Shown here: piece by piece, positions 12,210 to 23,639 of the stretch
How positions within the stretch are numbered: position 1 is the first letter of the stretch
Layout of the letters: every line of letters begins with the position of its first letter
Assembly (NCBI GenBank): GCA_021234155.1
Contig: JAJEKV010000098.1
Coordinates: forward strand, 3,811,699 to 3,875,698
From: Isoetes taiwanensis
Lineage: Eukaryota; Streptophyta; Lycopodiopsida; Isoetales; Isoetaceae
DNA: 64,000 bases
Direction of reading: 5' to 3'
The notes under the pieces: generated by a model
The model's database searches: none
What the model saw: only the letters and a program-made list of their open reading frames with translations
Told to the model about the DNA's origin: nothing
Made by a program: the position numbers and the translations under genes

Positions 12210-13653
12210 CCATAGTTAGAAGTTAGCGGTTATTCGTTAGCTAATCGGCTAACGCGAAAATAACGTATAACGAGTTATGAGCCAAGGTGATAACGCGTGT
12301 TATTTTGGGGCGAAAAAAAAAATTCGAATTTTAACAAATTGAAACTTGTTATTGACTAATTCGAGCATCTTTGTCAATTCAAATATGGAATCGAATTTTG
12401 AACAGACTCTCTAACCCTTTGAAACTTCATCTTAGTACCCAAACTGTGTTTAAGCATAATGCCGATCTTGCAGAATTCCCTTCATGTATCTGCATGTCCA
12501 TAGCTTATCCTGCAATTAAAGTCCACATCTACTAATATTTTTACTTCAAGTAGCAACAAAATAAGCACCATAAACATGTAGCACATAAACTTAATTGTTA
12601 TTACTATTAATCCAAAAACATACATTTGTCTCTGAAATCTCAAAATGCCAATAACACAAAAAAAAAAGATGTTTGTCTCAAATAGCATAAAGAAAGAGAT
12701 GCTCGTTTCTCGTGTAATCTTCAAGCTTCAAGGTTCATGTTCCTGCAAGATAGAATTGAAGCCTAAAATATGAAATCTGAAATCTAATTTTTGCCAATGA
12801 AATCTCAAATCTAAAATCTTAATGCTTACCCGTCCGCCTCCTCACATATACCGCTTCTTTCTACTCGCTCAGAGGTGTTGAGTCTATCAAAACAGAGCCA
12901 TCACATCCCTACACATGTAGTTACCATCCACATAAAAAAACTTCACATTGTAATTGAAATAAATGTAGATGCGTATTGAATTTCTAAAGTGCTAAACGTT
13001 AGTGGCCATACTGCTCCTTACCTCCTCAAAACAGTCATGAAAATGTAGATATTGATTGAATTCTATATTGATTGCTAACTTAGATGTGAGTGTTACCTCC
13101 ACAAAACAGTCATGAAAGTGAAGCCTAAGAAGGCCTGCTGCTATGCCTTTGTTAACCTGCACTGCTCTGGTTACAGGAAAATGAGCAGTGTTCAGATGAT
13201 TATGAATCTTCTCTATGTTCAGATGAATAACGCACCTTACTTACCTTGCGAAAATGAATCGAGCAAAGAGGGAGTGAGTAAGCTATCAAGTAGTAGGAGT
13301 GAGTTGAGTAGTACTTTCAATCGAGTAGTACCGCTGCTGCACTGCATGACAGAGTTACATGAAGACAGAGTTACTTGCATTGCATATAAGCAGCTTTATG
13401 CAAGGAGATCCAAGTTACTTACGTAGTTTCATGCATATAGCGGTACCAGCAACCGATTCGGCTAATGGAAGGCATTCAAAGCGCCGTTTATAACAGAGCC
13501 GCCAAGAACACACGGACGACAAAAAAAAACAGGGGGAAAAATTGGTCGAAAAAATCTGGACCCAAAATAATACGTGATTTAACGTTATTTTGGGAGATAA
13601 CTAATCACGCGTTATCCCCAAATTGATCACGCCCCGTGATCTTCTAACCATGA
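12210..13653. mobile_element. Non-autonomous hAT-like element inserted in LINE-A ORF1
   Basis: Ends are inverted: CCATAGTTAGAAG at 12210-12222 and the complement of TCATGGTTAGAAG at 13641-13653. They are flanked by near-identical 8-bp repeats, TAACCCAA at 12202-12209 and TTACCCAA at 13654-13661. Both ends carry motifs like ATAACGCGTG and TTATTTTGGG in opposite orientation. An 8-bp target duplication and subterminal repeats are typical of hAT elements. No transposase is visible in the 1.44 kb. Removing the element and one target copy restores the LINE reading frame (NTSTTNP then TTISSSFVSDQ). An internal 28-base sequence is repeated near 13020 and 13094. Confidence 0.82.
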
Positions 13654-14448
13654 TTACCCAACTACAATTTCTTCATCCTTTGTTTCTGATCAGTGTATTC
13701 AGAGGTTGGCAGAGATTCAAAGATGCAAAAGCAAGCAAAAGAGGCTCGTAGTCAATACATGGAGGTTGATCATCAAGATGTCCACCCTCTGCCCAAGTAT
13801 ACATCTATGCTTTGTAAAGGCCTTAACTCTACAAAGGTCTCAAAGATCCATAGCCACTCTAGAGGTACCACTAATCCTTCTTTATCCAACCCCTCTGGAA
13901 ATCAATTGGTTAGTCTTATAGAATGTTCATAGAGTGGCCTCTTTTCCCCTTGAGACGAGTCAGATATCTTTTCATCTTTCTAAGCCGAATGCTCAATTTG
14001 TATCTCTGCAAGAACATAATTGTTGCAAAAGCATTGTGTCAAAACTTGCGGATATGATCAGTTGACATTTCAATGTGTTGGTGGTAGCAATTGATTCAGC
14101 TAGTGCAGGAGTTGTTATAGCTTGACAACAATCATTGCCACTCACTTTTACTGAGGTGAATCACTTTGATCTATGGGTTTTTATCTTGTGAAAGGAACAT
14201 GGAGTTCAATATGATCTTATGAATATATATGTCCATAACATATCTCAATAGAGTGCTTCATTACGAGCGTCTTTACAGTCCAAGATGCTTAGTATGAGAC
14301 AAAAGATTTTGTAAATTCTTGTAGAGGACTTCAACATGGTCGAAATAGAAGAGGATCAACTAGGAGCCACCCCTAATGTTGCATCTGGATTTGAGCGTCA
14401 GTAATGAGACCATGTTCTCAATGACTGCAACCTATCAAAGCTAGATGG
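13654..14448 (+). pseudogene. LINE-A ORF1 tail and apurinic-type endonuclease, N-terminal part
   Basis: Continuation of LINE-A after the hAT-like insert. A frame starting TTISSSFVSDQCIQRLAEI ends ORF1. A degenerate endonuclease follows: AQFVSLQEHN (the catalytic-Glu strand), then VVAIDSASAGVVIA, NIYVHNIS, LVEDFNMVEIEEDQLGA (the GDFN motif, with Glu in place of Gly) and CNLSKLDG. Several in-frame stops make it a pseudogene. The frame breaks after codon GGN at 14448, exactly where a 16-kb insertion begins, and resumes at 30479. Confidence 0.8.
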
Positions 14449-14690
14449 CAGGGAATAAATTACTAATTGCATATTTCTTGTTAGCCATAATAGCTTAAGC
14501 GAAACTTGCTCGAGACTAATCCCAAAACTTTCTGTAGTTTAGCTAAACTCTACATACTTTCCCTCTCATGCTTTCTAGCGTACAGCTAAACTAACCCAAA
14601 ATGCATCCCAAAAATTTCTGTAGTGTGGGCAACAAAAAATATTAAGCTAAAAATACTGTACTTTTTTTAGCGTTTGCACAAACACAAGTT
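14449..14690 (+). repeat. Left terminal repeat of the 16-kb insertion
   Basis: Rich in TTAGCTAAA-type motifs and alignable with 30193-30478 in the same orientation, with shared runs such as ATTACTAAT, GTTAAGCTAAAA-like stretches and CTTTCTAGC. The first bases (CAGGGAATAAATTACTAATTG) also resemble the complement of the right end. It could be an LTR, a MULE terminus or an independent MITE copy. Confidence 0.6.
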
Positions 14691-16121
14691 GACACTTTGA
14701 AGCAATTTTAGAGTGTCCACGTTTAACGCCAACTAGGATTTTTGTCCACGTGGATGCACCTACAATCATTGGATTTGATCGACGGTCACAAAAATTAATG
14801 GAAATTCCGGCATGTCTCATGTCTTGGCGGTTATGCCCGCGTTGGGGGAGCTATGATAGCATCAATTCTGCTATGGGGAAGCGTAAAAGCGAGCCTCTTC
14901 AACCATAAACCTCCTCCTTCCCTCCTATTTCTTCTTCTCTTCATAACCCTTACTGGCATTTACCCAGGAAGCTCCCTTTTCTAGTCTTCTTTTCTTAGAT
15001 CTCCCAATAATTACAAACTCCTCGGTTTTGCTTTTGGTCGTTCTTTTCTTAACCTCCCTCCATTCCGTGGTTCTTCAGCAGTCCTTCCAATGGATGATTA
15101 TGACATGGTCAATTCTGAAAATGGTGCTTGTTTTATAGGCGATTTTGCTAAAAAGGGGCGGATTTGTTTTTCTTCTTGAGTTTTGGATAGAAAAAGGTGA
15201 GAATTCTCATGGCTTGGGGTTTGAATTTGAGGCGCAGTGGAAGCCCTTTACGTAGAAGAAATGGAGGCTCTAATTAGACAGTTAGGCGAAAGAAAGACGA
15301 ATGATAGATGGCCAAAGGCATAACATATGTATTCGAGCTTTACGAAGCGGGCACCTGGGATACAAAAAAATGCTGGGTTTCTTGCTTTGCTTGACCGGTG
15401 TGGCTCTGGCTTTCGGCCAGGGGTTTTGGCGCTTCACATGGCTAAACCCAAGCAAACAAGGCAGGATCCGATGGACTTAATCGAGAATGCAAGCCTTGAT
15501 CCGGGCCGCAATGTTCAAAACATCCCGATATTCCCCATCGGTTTGGGATCCGGCAAGATCATTTTGGATCTGAACAGGCTTGCATCGTTGATCTTAATGC
15601 ACTATGCAAGCAGGGAGGAAAAAAGAGTGGCACATCCTGCGGCCAAATGAAGATGGCACGAGCAGTCTTTCTTTCTCCTGAAGGCAGGATTGCTCCATTG
15701 GAAGTCGACAAATTTGAGGAAGTAGAGGAGCTTCAACTCAACCGGTTTCTCTTAGTAGTAGTTTCCATTTTACATTGCTTTTTGCATTGAGCAATCCACT
15801 CTTAAAGTGCCGACGAAATTTCCCCAATACTCTGAAGGGCATATGCGGAGACCTGCCTAGTTTTTTGCCTAGTTTATCGCCTTAATTTGTTGTAGGAAAT
15901 TCGTTGCACACCGCGTGTAGAGTAATCTCTTATGCGGCATGTTTCTATGCTTAGTACGAAGGATATGATTAATTTGTATAGAATAATGATCACAGAGCCA
16001 TAGATTTACTCTATCATGTTCTGCATGCCACTTGAGAAGGTTAAGTACAATACCTTGCTGTTTGAGACTCATATGCCACAGTTTTTCTTGAGAATAAATT
16101 GAAGTGAAATATGGCGTGTAT
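14691..16121 (+). other. Unassigned DNA inside the 16-kb insertion, possible captured gene pieces
   Basis: Pyrimidine-rich DNA near 14905-15070 precedes an ATG at 15090 (MDDYDMVNSENGACF...), and a 107-codon open frame lies at 15327-15650. This looks like the 5' leader and first exons of an ordinary plant gene, but I recognise no domain. It could be host sequence picked up by the insertion. No gene is visible from 15900 to the start of element A. Confidence 0.35.
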
Positions 16122-16199
16122 GGGATAGGTTCTATAATGCATTTAAAATTAAAATTCCTGACGTATAAAGTCAAAAAATACTGATTTAACGATATAAAA

Positions 16200-16460
16200 A
16201 CCTGCCGGCCGGAAAAATTTTCCAGCGTACGCGAAAAGCCGTGAAAGCGTCGCGAAAAATTCTTCAGCGTCAGCGAAATACAAAGGATCGCGACCTTAAA
16301 GTATGCAAGTCGACTTTTCGGCGTCTGCGAAAGTTAGTCAAGCCGCACGCGAAAATTTTTCGTCGCTATCCAGCCATTCACAACGCCGCGAAACCGCTAG
16401 CGATGTTCGTCAGACGCTTTTTTCACGTTTTCAAAAAGTTTTCGGGTCTGTAAATCAAGT
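16200..16460. repeat. Left subterminal GCGAAAA-rich zone of element A
   Basis: CpG-rich sequence with many copies of GCGAAAA/TTTTCGC, including GCGTACGCGAAAA at about 16224. It is the mirror of a similar zone near the right end. Clusters of short motifs at both ends are usual transposase-binding regions of plant DNA transposons. Open frames here are spurious. Confidence 0.6.
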
Positions 16461-17739
16461 TTCGTCTGTGCCAATTTTTTATATATTTCTTGTGGGGATT
16501 CAGTTTTTGCGCCGCAAAGAAGGTATCTTCTCGCGCTTCAACCTTGCAATTTGCCACCCAAAACCAATTTTTTTGTTTTTCTTAGTTTTAGGTTTTTTTG
16601 GTTGTTTTTTGATAGGTAGGCGGGGTTAGGTCCACAGATTAGGCCCTGATGTATTTGCCCCCGCCTAAGGGGCGAACGATGGTGAGTGCCTTTGTTCTGC
16701 ATAATTTGAGCTTGGCCTATTTTAGAAAAAAATAATAATAATAATAATAATTTAAAAGAAATAATAATTTAAGACTAAAATAAAAATAAAAGAAAAAGAA
16801 ACCAAAAAGAAAAAAATTGGTTGCCTTCCCTTAAACGACAACTTTAGTTAAGTTTAGGGCTTTTAGGGTTGCGTGTTGTCAAGAGCATAGGCATGCCCCT
16901 TGCACGGTATTGCCGCATTTATTTCATATCATGCCGGGGTGGGTGGCAACCTGCTGAACCTTTAAGGCAACTAGGGTCTCCCTTTATTAAGAGGATAACC
17001 CTCGCCGACGCCGTTGTTGGCCTTGGTCACGTGATGTCGAAAGGTGTGCGTTAATACTCTTATTAAGGGTTAGGAGAATGTTTTATTAACTCATACCCTG
17101 GATTCGATGGTGTGGTTGATGAAAGTCCGACACTAATATAGAACCGGCGTATGTTTTAATAAGCATTCGATTGGTCTCGAATCTTTTGAAAAAGCGTGAC
17201 TCGGGACAAGTGCAATGCATTTAAAACTTGCTAGCCTTGCATTTTGGCAAGGTGGGCTATAGATCATAAATCGTGTTTTGGTCCTTTTATTTGTTACCCT
17301 ATCCTTGCCCTTGCATATACATACTTATGAACCCGATTAAAATGTTAGGGTCTTAGCGTAGGAAAGCGTAAAATTAGCGTTTTGTTTTGGTTAAAGTCGG
17401 TTGATTTACCCTCATGTGCTAAGCACTAAATTGAAAGTTTTATCTTTGCTTGACTTGTAGGTGTTCTTTGTTGTCGATTCGTATTGTCGTGAGTCGCATT
17501 TTGCTAGCCTGCTAGGCAATCCCATAAAACAAAAGATATGACTTCAAGAGAGAGCGGAAGTTAACTTGCAACCAAATGTGGCATTAGTGCCTCGGATAGA
17601 GCCGCAACCAAGTGAGGCATTGGCGTCTCAAACACGCACTCTGGTACCGCAACTGAGTCATCTTCTGACCTTTGCGTGTAAAAAAAGAACTAGACCACAA
17701 CAAGCATGGTCTACTTTGAGACCAGTTTCATGAATCGTT

Positions 17740-19080
17740 GTGTAATCGGTACGTACAATGCCTCAACTTCGGGATTTGGAATTGATTACCAAAGAGGAAG
17801 GATGGCTAGACTACCATGCAAGGCTGGTAAAAGATCTTGAGAGGGCTTTTAAGCTTCAATGATGGAGCTAGAGCACCGAAAAGAGTGAGCAAGAGAGGTA
17901 TACATGGATAGTGGGTAATATTAGCCGCACTACCGGCAATATGATCACGAAGTTGCAAATTTGAGTAGTCATAAGCTGAGGCTAGAAATTTGAAAGAAAA
18001 AGCCGGCCCACATGGAATGCGGCGTGGACCAACAAAAAATTGAAGAAAGAAGCCCATCAACCCCCATCTTGTTAAGAAAGTGTTGGCAAACCATAAAAGC
18101 CAAACGTCCCGTGAGATGATAGGGAGTGGGGAAGCTTCGTAGAAGAGCAGATGCCAAGACTACTTGGTTTGCCATGGTAGATTCGTCACAAATAATAAAC
18201 GGACAATGAATTGGTTCGGTTCATATGGCGCGTATAAGTGCAATATTTTAGGGTCTAGTTTTATTAAGGATGAACCTTATTGTGTAAAACTTCAACATAA
18301 TAATTTTCAGCCTAGTACGTAACCCAATAAGTTAGTGGAAGCTATCTTCAAGAACATGAGGGAGTCGGAATGCAAGTTAGGCACGGGTGTATATAATACT
18401 GCATTGGTAGCACAACCGCCTAGAAAGACAAGGCTTAATTTTCCCCTTTTGGAATGGAGGTTCGTTGGCAACCTTCTTTACAAGTCATGGGTCCAATGCC
18501 TTTGCAAGAGCTTGCATTTAAGAAGTTGGGAGCTGTCCCAGAGTTGAGATCGGACTTGAGGTCGCTTGAGGCCTTGAGAAAGAAAGAATTATTTGTTGCC
18601 TCTAGGGTTGGGGACTTAGCAATGTCATTCATGGCTGGCCACGAAAAGCTCCATCAAGAAAGATATTTGCATATGGACTTGCATCCCAGGCAATGTACTG
18701 CTCCATTTTGATTACTGGAAAGGAGAAGGGATGTATTGATCCTCGGTCAGTATACATTGGCATTTGTGATTGGGGTGAATCCGGGTTGATCCACGCGAGG
18801 CAGGTGGAGGTAAAACGATGGCATTACAAGGGTATGGATGGCGAAGGTAAGAAAAGAATTGAGATGGAAAGGGCCAGGCATCCATATATGCATGATGATC
18901 TTTTTTTTGGTAGTGGCTCGAAGACAGTGCCTGCAAGGGTTGACTTTGATTTACATGGGGCAGCGTACATTGTCTACTACTTAGGCGTAGTAAGCACTCC
19001 TACATGGAGTCAATAGGAAACTTGGAGCAAAGGCAAGCATCGGAGGATGTCGCGACTATTTGAAACATTGGCGTTGAGTC
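17740..19080 (+). pseudogene. Element A protein-kinase-like gene, frameshifted
   Basis: Homologous to the copy in element B. Pieces in order: LELITKEEGWLDYHARL and ISRTTGNMI (N-terminal region shared with B), FGSYGAYKCNILGSSF (decayed Gly-rich loop, about 18207), EPYCVKLQHNN (VxK lysine position), PMPLQELAFKKLGAVPEL, VGDLAMSFMAGHEKL, then YLHMDLHPR (catalytic HxD), ICDWGESGL in place of DFG, a HPYMHDDLFFG segment at the APE position, and VDFDLHGAAYIVYYLG (the subdomain IX Asp). Several frameshifts and a stop prevent translation. Function is inferred from kinase motifs only; substrate unknown. The segments beyond about 18330 keep long open stretches. Confidence 0.7.
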
Positions 19081-19539
19081 GCCAATGAGGGACAAAACAC
19101 GAAAATTTGATATGGCCAAGCTACTTGACACAATCTTGGCCGATTTTCATTGCTCTCAATTCCGTTGCGCGAGGCCACAATTGGAATCGATTGGATTCTT
19201 CAACTTGGCGAGGGTGGCGGCGATGCATTAGACCAAGCTGGTCCTAGTCACGCTACGTGCATATTCTATTATTCACAAGACCATAAACTTACATTCAAAC
19301 ATTCTTGTATTACATAATATTCCAAATAAATTCATTAAACACTTGTTTGATGCTATTTGAAAAAAATTATTGTCCATGTGTGTTGTGTAGCTTAGCTTTT
19401 TCTTTTAATGTGTTTTTGTGTTATTTATTACGTGCTTTTTATATGTCGCACTACTAACTAAAATTATAAAGACAAGAAGTCAAAGCATACATTATACAAG
19501 TCAGCGCACCTATAGAAGTCACACTATAATCATGTCTCC

Positions 19540-20465
19540 ACGAGCGGGGATGAAGAATCGAATCAATTCCACGGAATGTGGAGTGCGTCGAGCAGCCCGG
19601 ATCAGCATGATTTTTTCGTCCCCTCTAATTTGAGGACCCCCCCCTCCTTGGCGGCAAGGCATGGAGAACGGGCTTGAAATGTCACCGCTTCGGCAAATGG
19701 AAGAGCAACAAACATGCAAGAGGCGAATGAGTATCGCCGCGGCTGGAGTTAAGAAGGTTGCGTCGCGATGGATGAAGTTTCAAAGAGGGATAATTGCACC
19801 ATCACAGAGGTGCATAATGTAGCAAATGGCGGCGCGGGGCACGCTATTGTCATATGGGAGCGGATCTACGGCGATGTAATCACAAATTTGGACAAGAATG
19901 AGTTTGAAAGAGTGGCCCTAGTAAAGCGGGGTAAGTATAAGGCTCACGAGTGCAAGATTGCCGTGGTTCGAGCAAAAGCGGTTGGCGTCATGTCCAAGTG
20001 AAGGGACATTTACCCCACAAATCGGTGAGTTTAGTAAGAGTTTTTTCGCGAGCAAGTATACTCTGAGCTTGAAGGAAGTGCCCGTAAATTATGGGAGTAG
20101 AAAATGGAGGCAAGGAAGTGGTAGTGGCAGCACCAAGAGGGTCAAGCTATCGGAAGATAGCGAGAGTGGGTCACATGGTGAGCCTGTCACCATTACATAC
20201 CTTGTTGCTGACGCTATCCAACTTTTGGAGGTGGCAGGGGTAGCCGCGGCCGGGTAGTGAATGACCTTGTGGATATTCGAGCCCAATTGAGAATGAGAGA
20301 AGTCGTAAACCTAACACTTTTCGAAGAGAATATTAAGCGAAGGACCGTGCCGATGGGTATGACAAGATGGCCGCTGAATTAGAGGACGCTAAACGGCAAC
20401 TAGCGGCATTAAACAGAGAGGCAACGGTCCTTAGGGAAAACAACGATCACTTATGCGCAATTTGA
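19540..20465 (+). pseudogene. Element A ORF2, conserved protein of unknown function
   Basis: Frames at 19768-20001 and 19958-20257 align with two copies in element B. Shared features are an ITEVHxVA segment after a basic, helical N-terminal part, a KxxFxxxRxxL...GKYKAxxC segment, EVPVNYGSRKWRQGSGSG, and EPVTITYLVADAIQLLEVAG, followed by a helical tail. The middle resembles no family I know; DNA binding is possible but unproven. Frameshifts separate the pieces. Because the same order (kinase then ORF2) recurs in B, I take ORF2 as a normal part of this element family. Confidence 0.55.
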
Positions 20466-20935
20466 CCAGATCGTTAGACTCTGACCCTTTTAGGGTGACT
20501 TCGGAGCAGTCGATATCCTATCTCCCTCGCGAGTATTTGTATGAGAGTCAGTGGGAAGAGCTAAAGGTTGTTGATTACGATACATTGCCAATTGTGTGGT
20601 GACAACCCGACGCGTGTGGGCTGGTACACTCTAGGGTGTGGGCATTGTGTGCACATGCGATGTGTTCTTGATTGGATGTTTAAAGCCGCCGGTCAACAAT
20701 GCAAGACGGATGGATTTTTCCCGAAAGTTACAATATGCCATATTTAATATGCAAGGTCGCATGCCGCGTTGCCACATTTGACCGCCGGGGAGGGATGGGC
20801 GATGCAATACTTTTTCAATCCTTTCATGAGATGGAATTGTGGAGGGGTGGAGGAGCGTGAAGGAGAGACAATGCGGACATTAACCAGTTCTTACCACCAC
20901 CTTTCAGGCCGCTAGGGTGATTATATCGACCCAAA
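20466..20935 (+). pseudogene. Element A ORF3, RING-like Cys/His pattern
   Basis: Begins around LDSDPFRVTSEQSISYLPRE and continues to LGCGHCVHMRCVLDWMFKAA followed by QQCKTDG. The C-x-H-x2-H-x2-C-x3-W-x6-C spacing resembles the second half of a RING or RING-variant finger, as found in E3 ligases. The frame is interrupted. A remnant of the N-terminal part (SDPLES...EYLYMRA) survives in element B at about 63440-63530, just inside its right end. Confidence 0.4.
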
Positions 20936-21121
20936 TGACCAATGAAAATGAGATATTACATTTTTAGACAAAGAAAATTTTGACCTGTATCATTTTGTGA
21001 ATGGATAATAAGGTATAATGATTCGTATAATGACGTAATTTCAAACAAGGTAGAATGACGTTATCAAATCATCGAGTAAAAGCATGGAGTAAAAGCATCG
21101 AGACTTCCAACTCACTCACCC

Positions 21122-22726
21122 TGGCTTAGTCTCTTTCGTTTTTCTGTTTGATGTATCTAATTTGCCCCTAGGATGACATCGCCACTTTCGGTGGCTAATT
21201 AGATACGCCAAGCAGAAACTTCGAAAAGGAGTAAGCCAAGAGCTGTTTCCCTCTTGAATGGTTGTCGTCACCGGGCTTTATATTCTCCATGGCAAACAAT
21301 ATAGACTTCGAAATTCTTGTTACCTCCTTTAGAAGGGCGAAGCTTTGCTCGACTCTCTTTAGCGCCTGCTGTGTCAATGTATCTTAGATACTTTGCTAGG
21401 TTATATTACACAAAGACGCGCCAAAATGGGGGCCTGGAGCAAAATCGCTCGTTCTAAAGGAGGTTACAAGGTTTTGAGTACTCTATTTTTATTGTGGCCA
21501 CGGGAGGATATAAGGCCTAGTGGTTGCTTGGCGATTCGTGGGTTCATTAGATGTTAGTGATTGATGAGTTCAAGCTTGAGACTTCCCGATTTTCTTTCCC
21601 CGCCTCTTTGGGCAATGTAGCTTAGTTTACATGCTAAGTTCCATTGTCCATAAGAGGCGGTGAAAGCAAAGACTGGGGCGCCTCGATGATTGGACCCGTG
21701 TCTTCCGGGTTAATTGGATGTTAGTGATTAATGAGTTCAAGCATCGAGACTTCCCAATCTTTCTTTCCCTCCTCTTTGGGCAATGTAGCTTAGTTTATAT
21801 GCTAAGTTCCATTGTTCAAAGAGGGGTGAAAGCAAGGTTTGGGAAGTCTCGATGCTTGTACTGTGTCTCTTTCATCCCCGGCCCGAGCGACCCTCTTGAA
21901 TGGTTGTCAACTCACCAAAGCTTGATATTGTTCGGCCGCAAACAATATAGACTTCTCGAAATTCTTGTTACCTCCTCTAGAAAGAGCGGGCTTTGCTCTG
22001 ACTCTCTTGTGTAGTCTCTCTCGTGTCAATGTAGCTTAGTCACTTTGCTGGGTTATATTACACAAAGAGGCTCACAATGGGGTCCGAGCAAAAATCGTCT
22101 CGCTCTAGAGGTTGAACTTACTATGACGCCGAGGGTGAGAGGCGCACTCTAATTTCAAGCCAAAGTGGTGCCTGGGTGTTGTCCATCTATATAGCGGTTG
22201 TTAGGCACCAAATCATGGAACATCCTAACTCCTCCTATTGATGGAGAACCTTGAGCATCACTATGACTTCAAATTAGAGTACGCCCCCTTTGGCGAGGTG
22301 GTGGATTGTAGGTAACAAGGTTTTGAGTACTCTATTTTTATTGTGGCAGCGGATGATATCAGCCTAGCCCGTTTCTAGCGATTCGTGGGTTCATTTGAGA
22401 TTAGTGTTTGACGAGTTCAAGCAACGAGACTTCCCAGTCTTTCTTTCCTCGCCTCTTTCGGCAATGTAGCTTAGCTTGAATGCTAAGTTCCATTGTCCAA
22501 AGAGGCGGGGTTAGCAAGATTTGGGAATTCTCGATGCTTTGGCTTTGATATCCGGGGACCCATGCTTGCACCGGGTCTTTGAAGCGTAAATCAGAAGCCG
22601 CCAAATCGGCATTTGGATGCATCGTGACCTATAATTTGTACCTCCATTCCTTTGGCACATGCCATGCAAACCCATTTGGGTATTCGAGCATGTGCCACCC
22701 AGAAAATAGAGTGCGAATTATAGGTC
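21122..22726 (+). repeat. Cluster of eight long imperfect hairpins in element A
   Basis: Inverted repeats with arms of about 30-57 bases and mostly short loops follow one another: 21122-21238, 21316-21470, 21577-21686, 21738-21858, 21969-22113, 22141-22286, 22418-22539 and 22626-22726. The third, fourth and seventh are one sequence family (arms containing GGCAATGTAGCTTAG, loop of about 7-8 bases). The second and fifth are another. The spacer GTTTTGAGTACTCTATTTTT recurs at about 21472 and 22321, so a unit was copied. Mismatches and bulges are spread along the stems, as in plant microRNA precursors. They could equally be foldback repeats. I recognise no known mature microRNA. Confidence 0.65.
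21738..21858 (+). ncRNA. Best hairpin of the cluster, microRNA-precursor-like
   Basis: Left arm 21738-21793 begins CAAGCATCGAGACTTCCCAA. The right arm 21802-21858 is its near complement, ending GGGAAGTCTCGATGCTTG. The outer 18 base pairs are perfect, the middle has scattered bulges, and the loop is about 8 bases. Size and mismatch pattern fit a plant MIR foldback, but expression is unknown, so the ncRNA call is tentative. Confidence 0.35.
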
Positions 22727-23639
22727 CCGATAGCATTCAAAGCCCAATTTGGCATAACGGTACCTTGTGAACCTTCCGATGGATCGATTCGCCCCGGCTG
22801 GTGCGAGGTTGTTTGGCCCCCTTCGCATGCGTGATTACTTCTCATCAGAAGATTCGGCGCATGCTAAGAGGCAAGCAACAACGAAGTCGAGACGGGTCTG
22901 ATCCGAGGAAGGTTTTCGGGCACCGTGGTTACACATGAATGAAACATGAAAGAAAACATAGAAAGAACTATCATACATGAAATCCTAAAACATTTGTGAC
23001 AAAAAAAATTATAACCAAAAACTTCCTTTTTATTAATAGTGCCGGGATCGGTTACAATAGTATGAAAATCCTCAAGACCAATACAAATGATCAAGATACT
23101 CATCACATCATTTTTTCTAGGCGCCGCTTCTTCGGCCATGGATCATTCGCAGCTCCATCCTCTTACGCTCAACCTCCATTGACCCTTTCCTTTAGTGAAA
23201 CGCCCTCGACGCAGTATTTCTTCTAGCCCGTTCTCTGTTTGTCAAGGTAAAAGCGAAGGTGAGTCCGGCTTTGGATCACGTGAGGCCGGGGCCGGTCATC
23301 AACCGCACATTGCTCGAACCTGGCCTTTCAGATCGGACTCCTGCGATCCTCGTTGTCGGCTGATCCGTCTGAGAATATGGCTTGTCTATATCATCTTCGG
23401 CATCAACGGCGGGAGTACGTTGAATGTCTTCATCAACATGGCTTGCAGCATTTAATGCGAAACATCTCGGCCCTCACCGCTTGAAGCTGTCCTCTTCCAC
23501 TTCGAATGACTGCATCCATAAAAGGAAATCAGAAGCTTATCGATTGCGGATGTACCACCGTTTGCGATTCAATAGCCGCCAGTTTGAGAAGTTGTATACA
23601 AGTTTGTCCCGCCTTCTTATGTAGCAAAAAGCGACATGG
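22727..23639. other. Element A interior, no gene recognised
   Basis: Lies between the hairpin cluster and the transposase remnant. Short open frames on both strands show no motif. The last part may hold decayed C-terminal sequence of the minus-strand transposase. Confidence 0.4.

Noticed and set aside
15327-15650. 107-codon open frame considered as a gene
   Set aside because: No recognisable domain and no clear splice context; mentioned only as a possible captured fragment.
21718-22014. 98-codon open frame across the hairpin cluster
   Set aside because: It crosses two foldbacks and has no motif; the inverted-repeat structure explains the sequence better.
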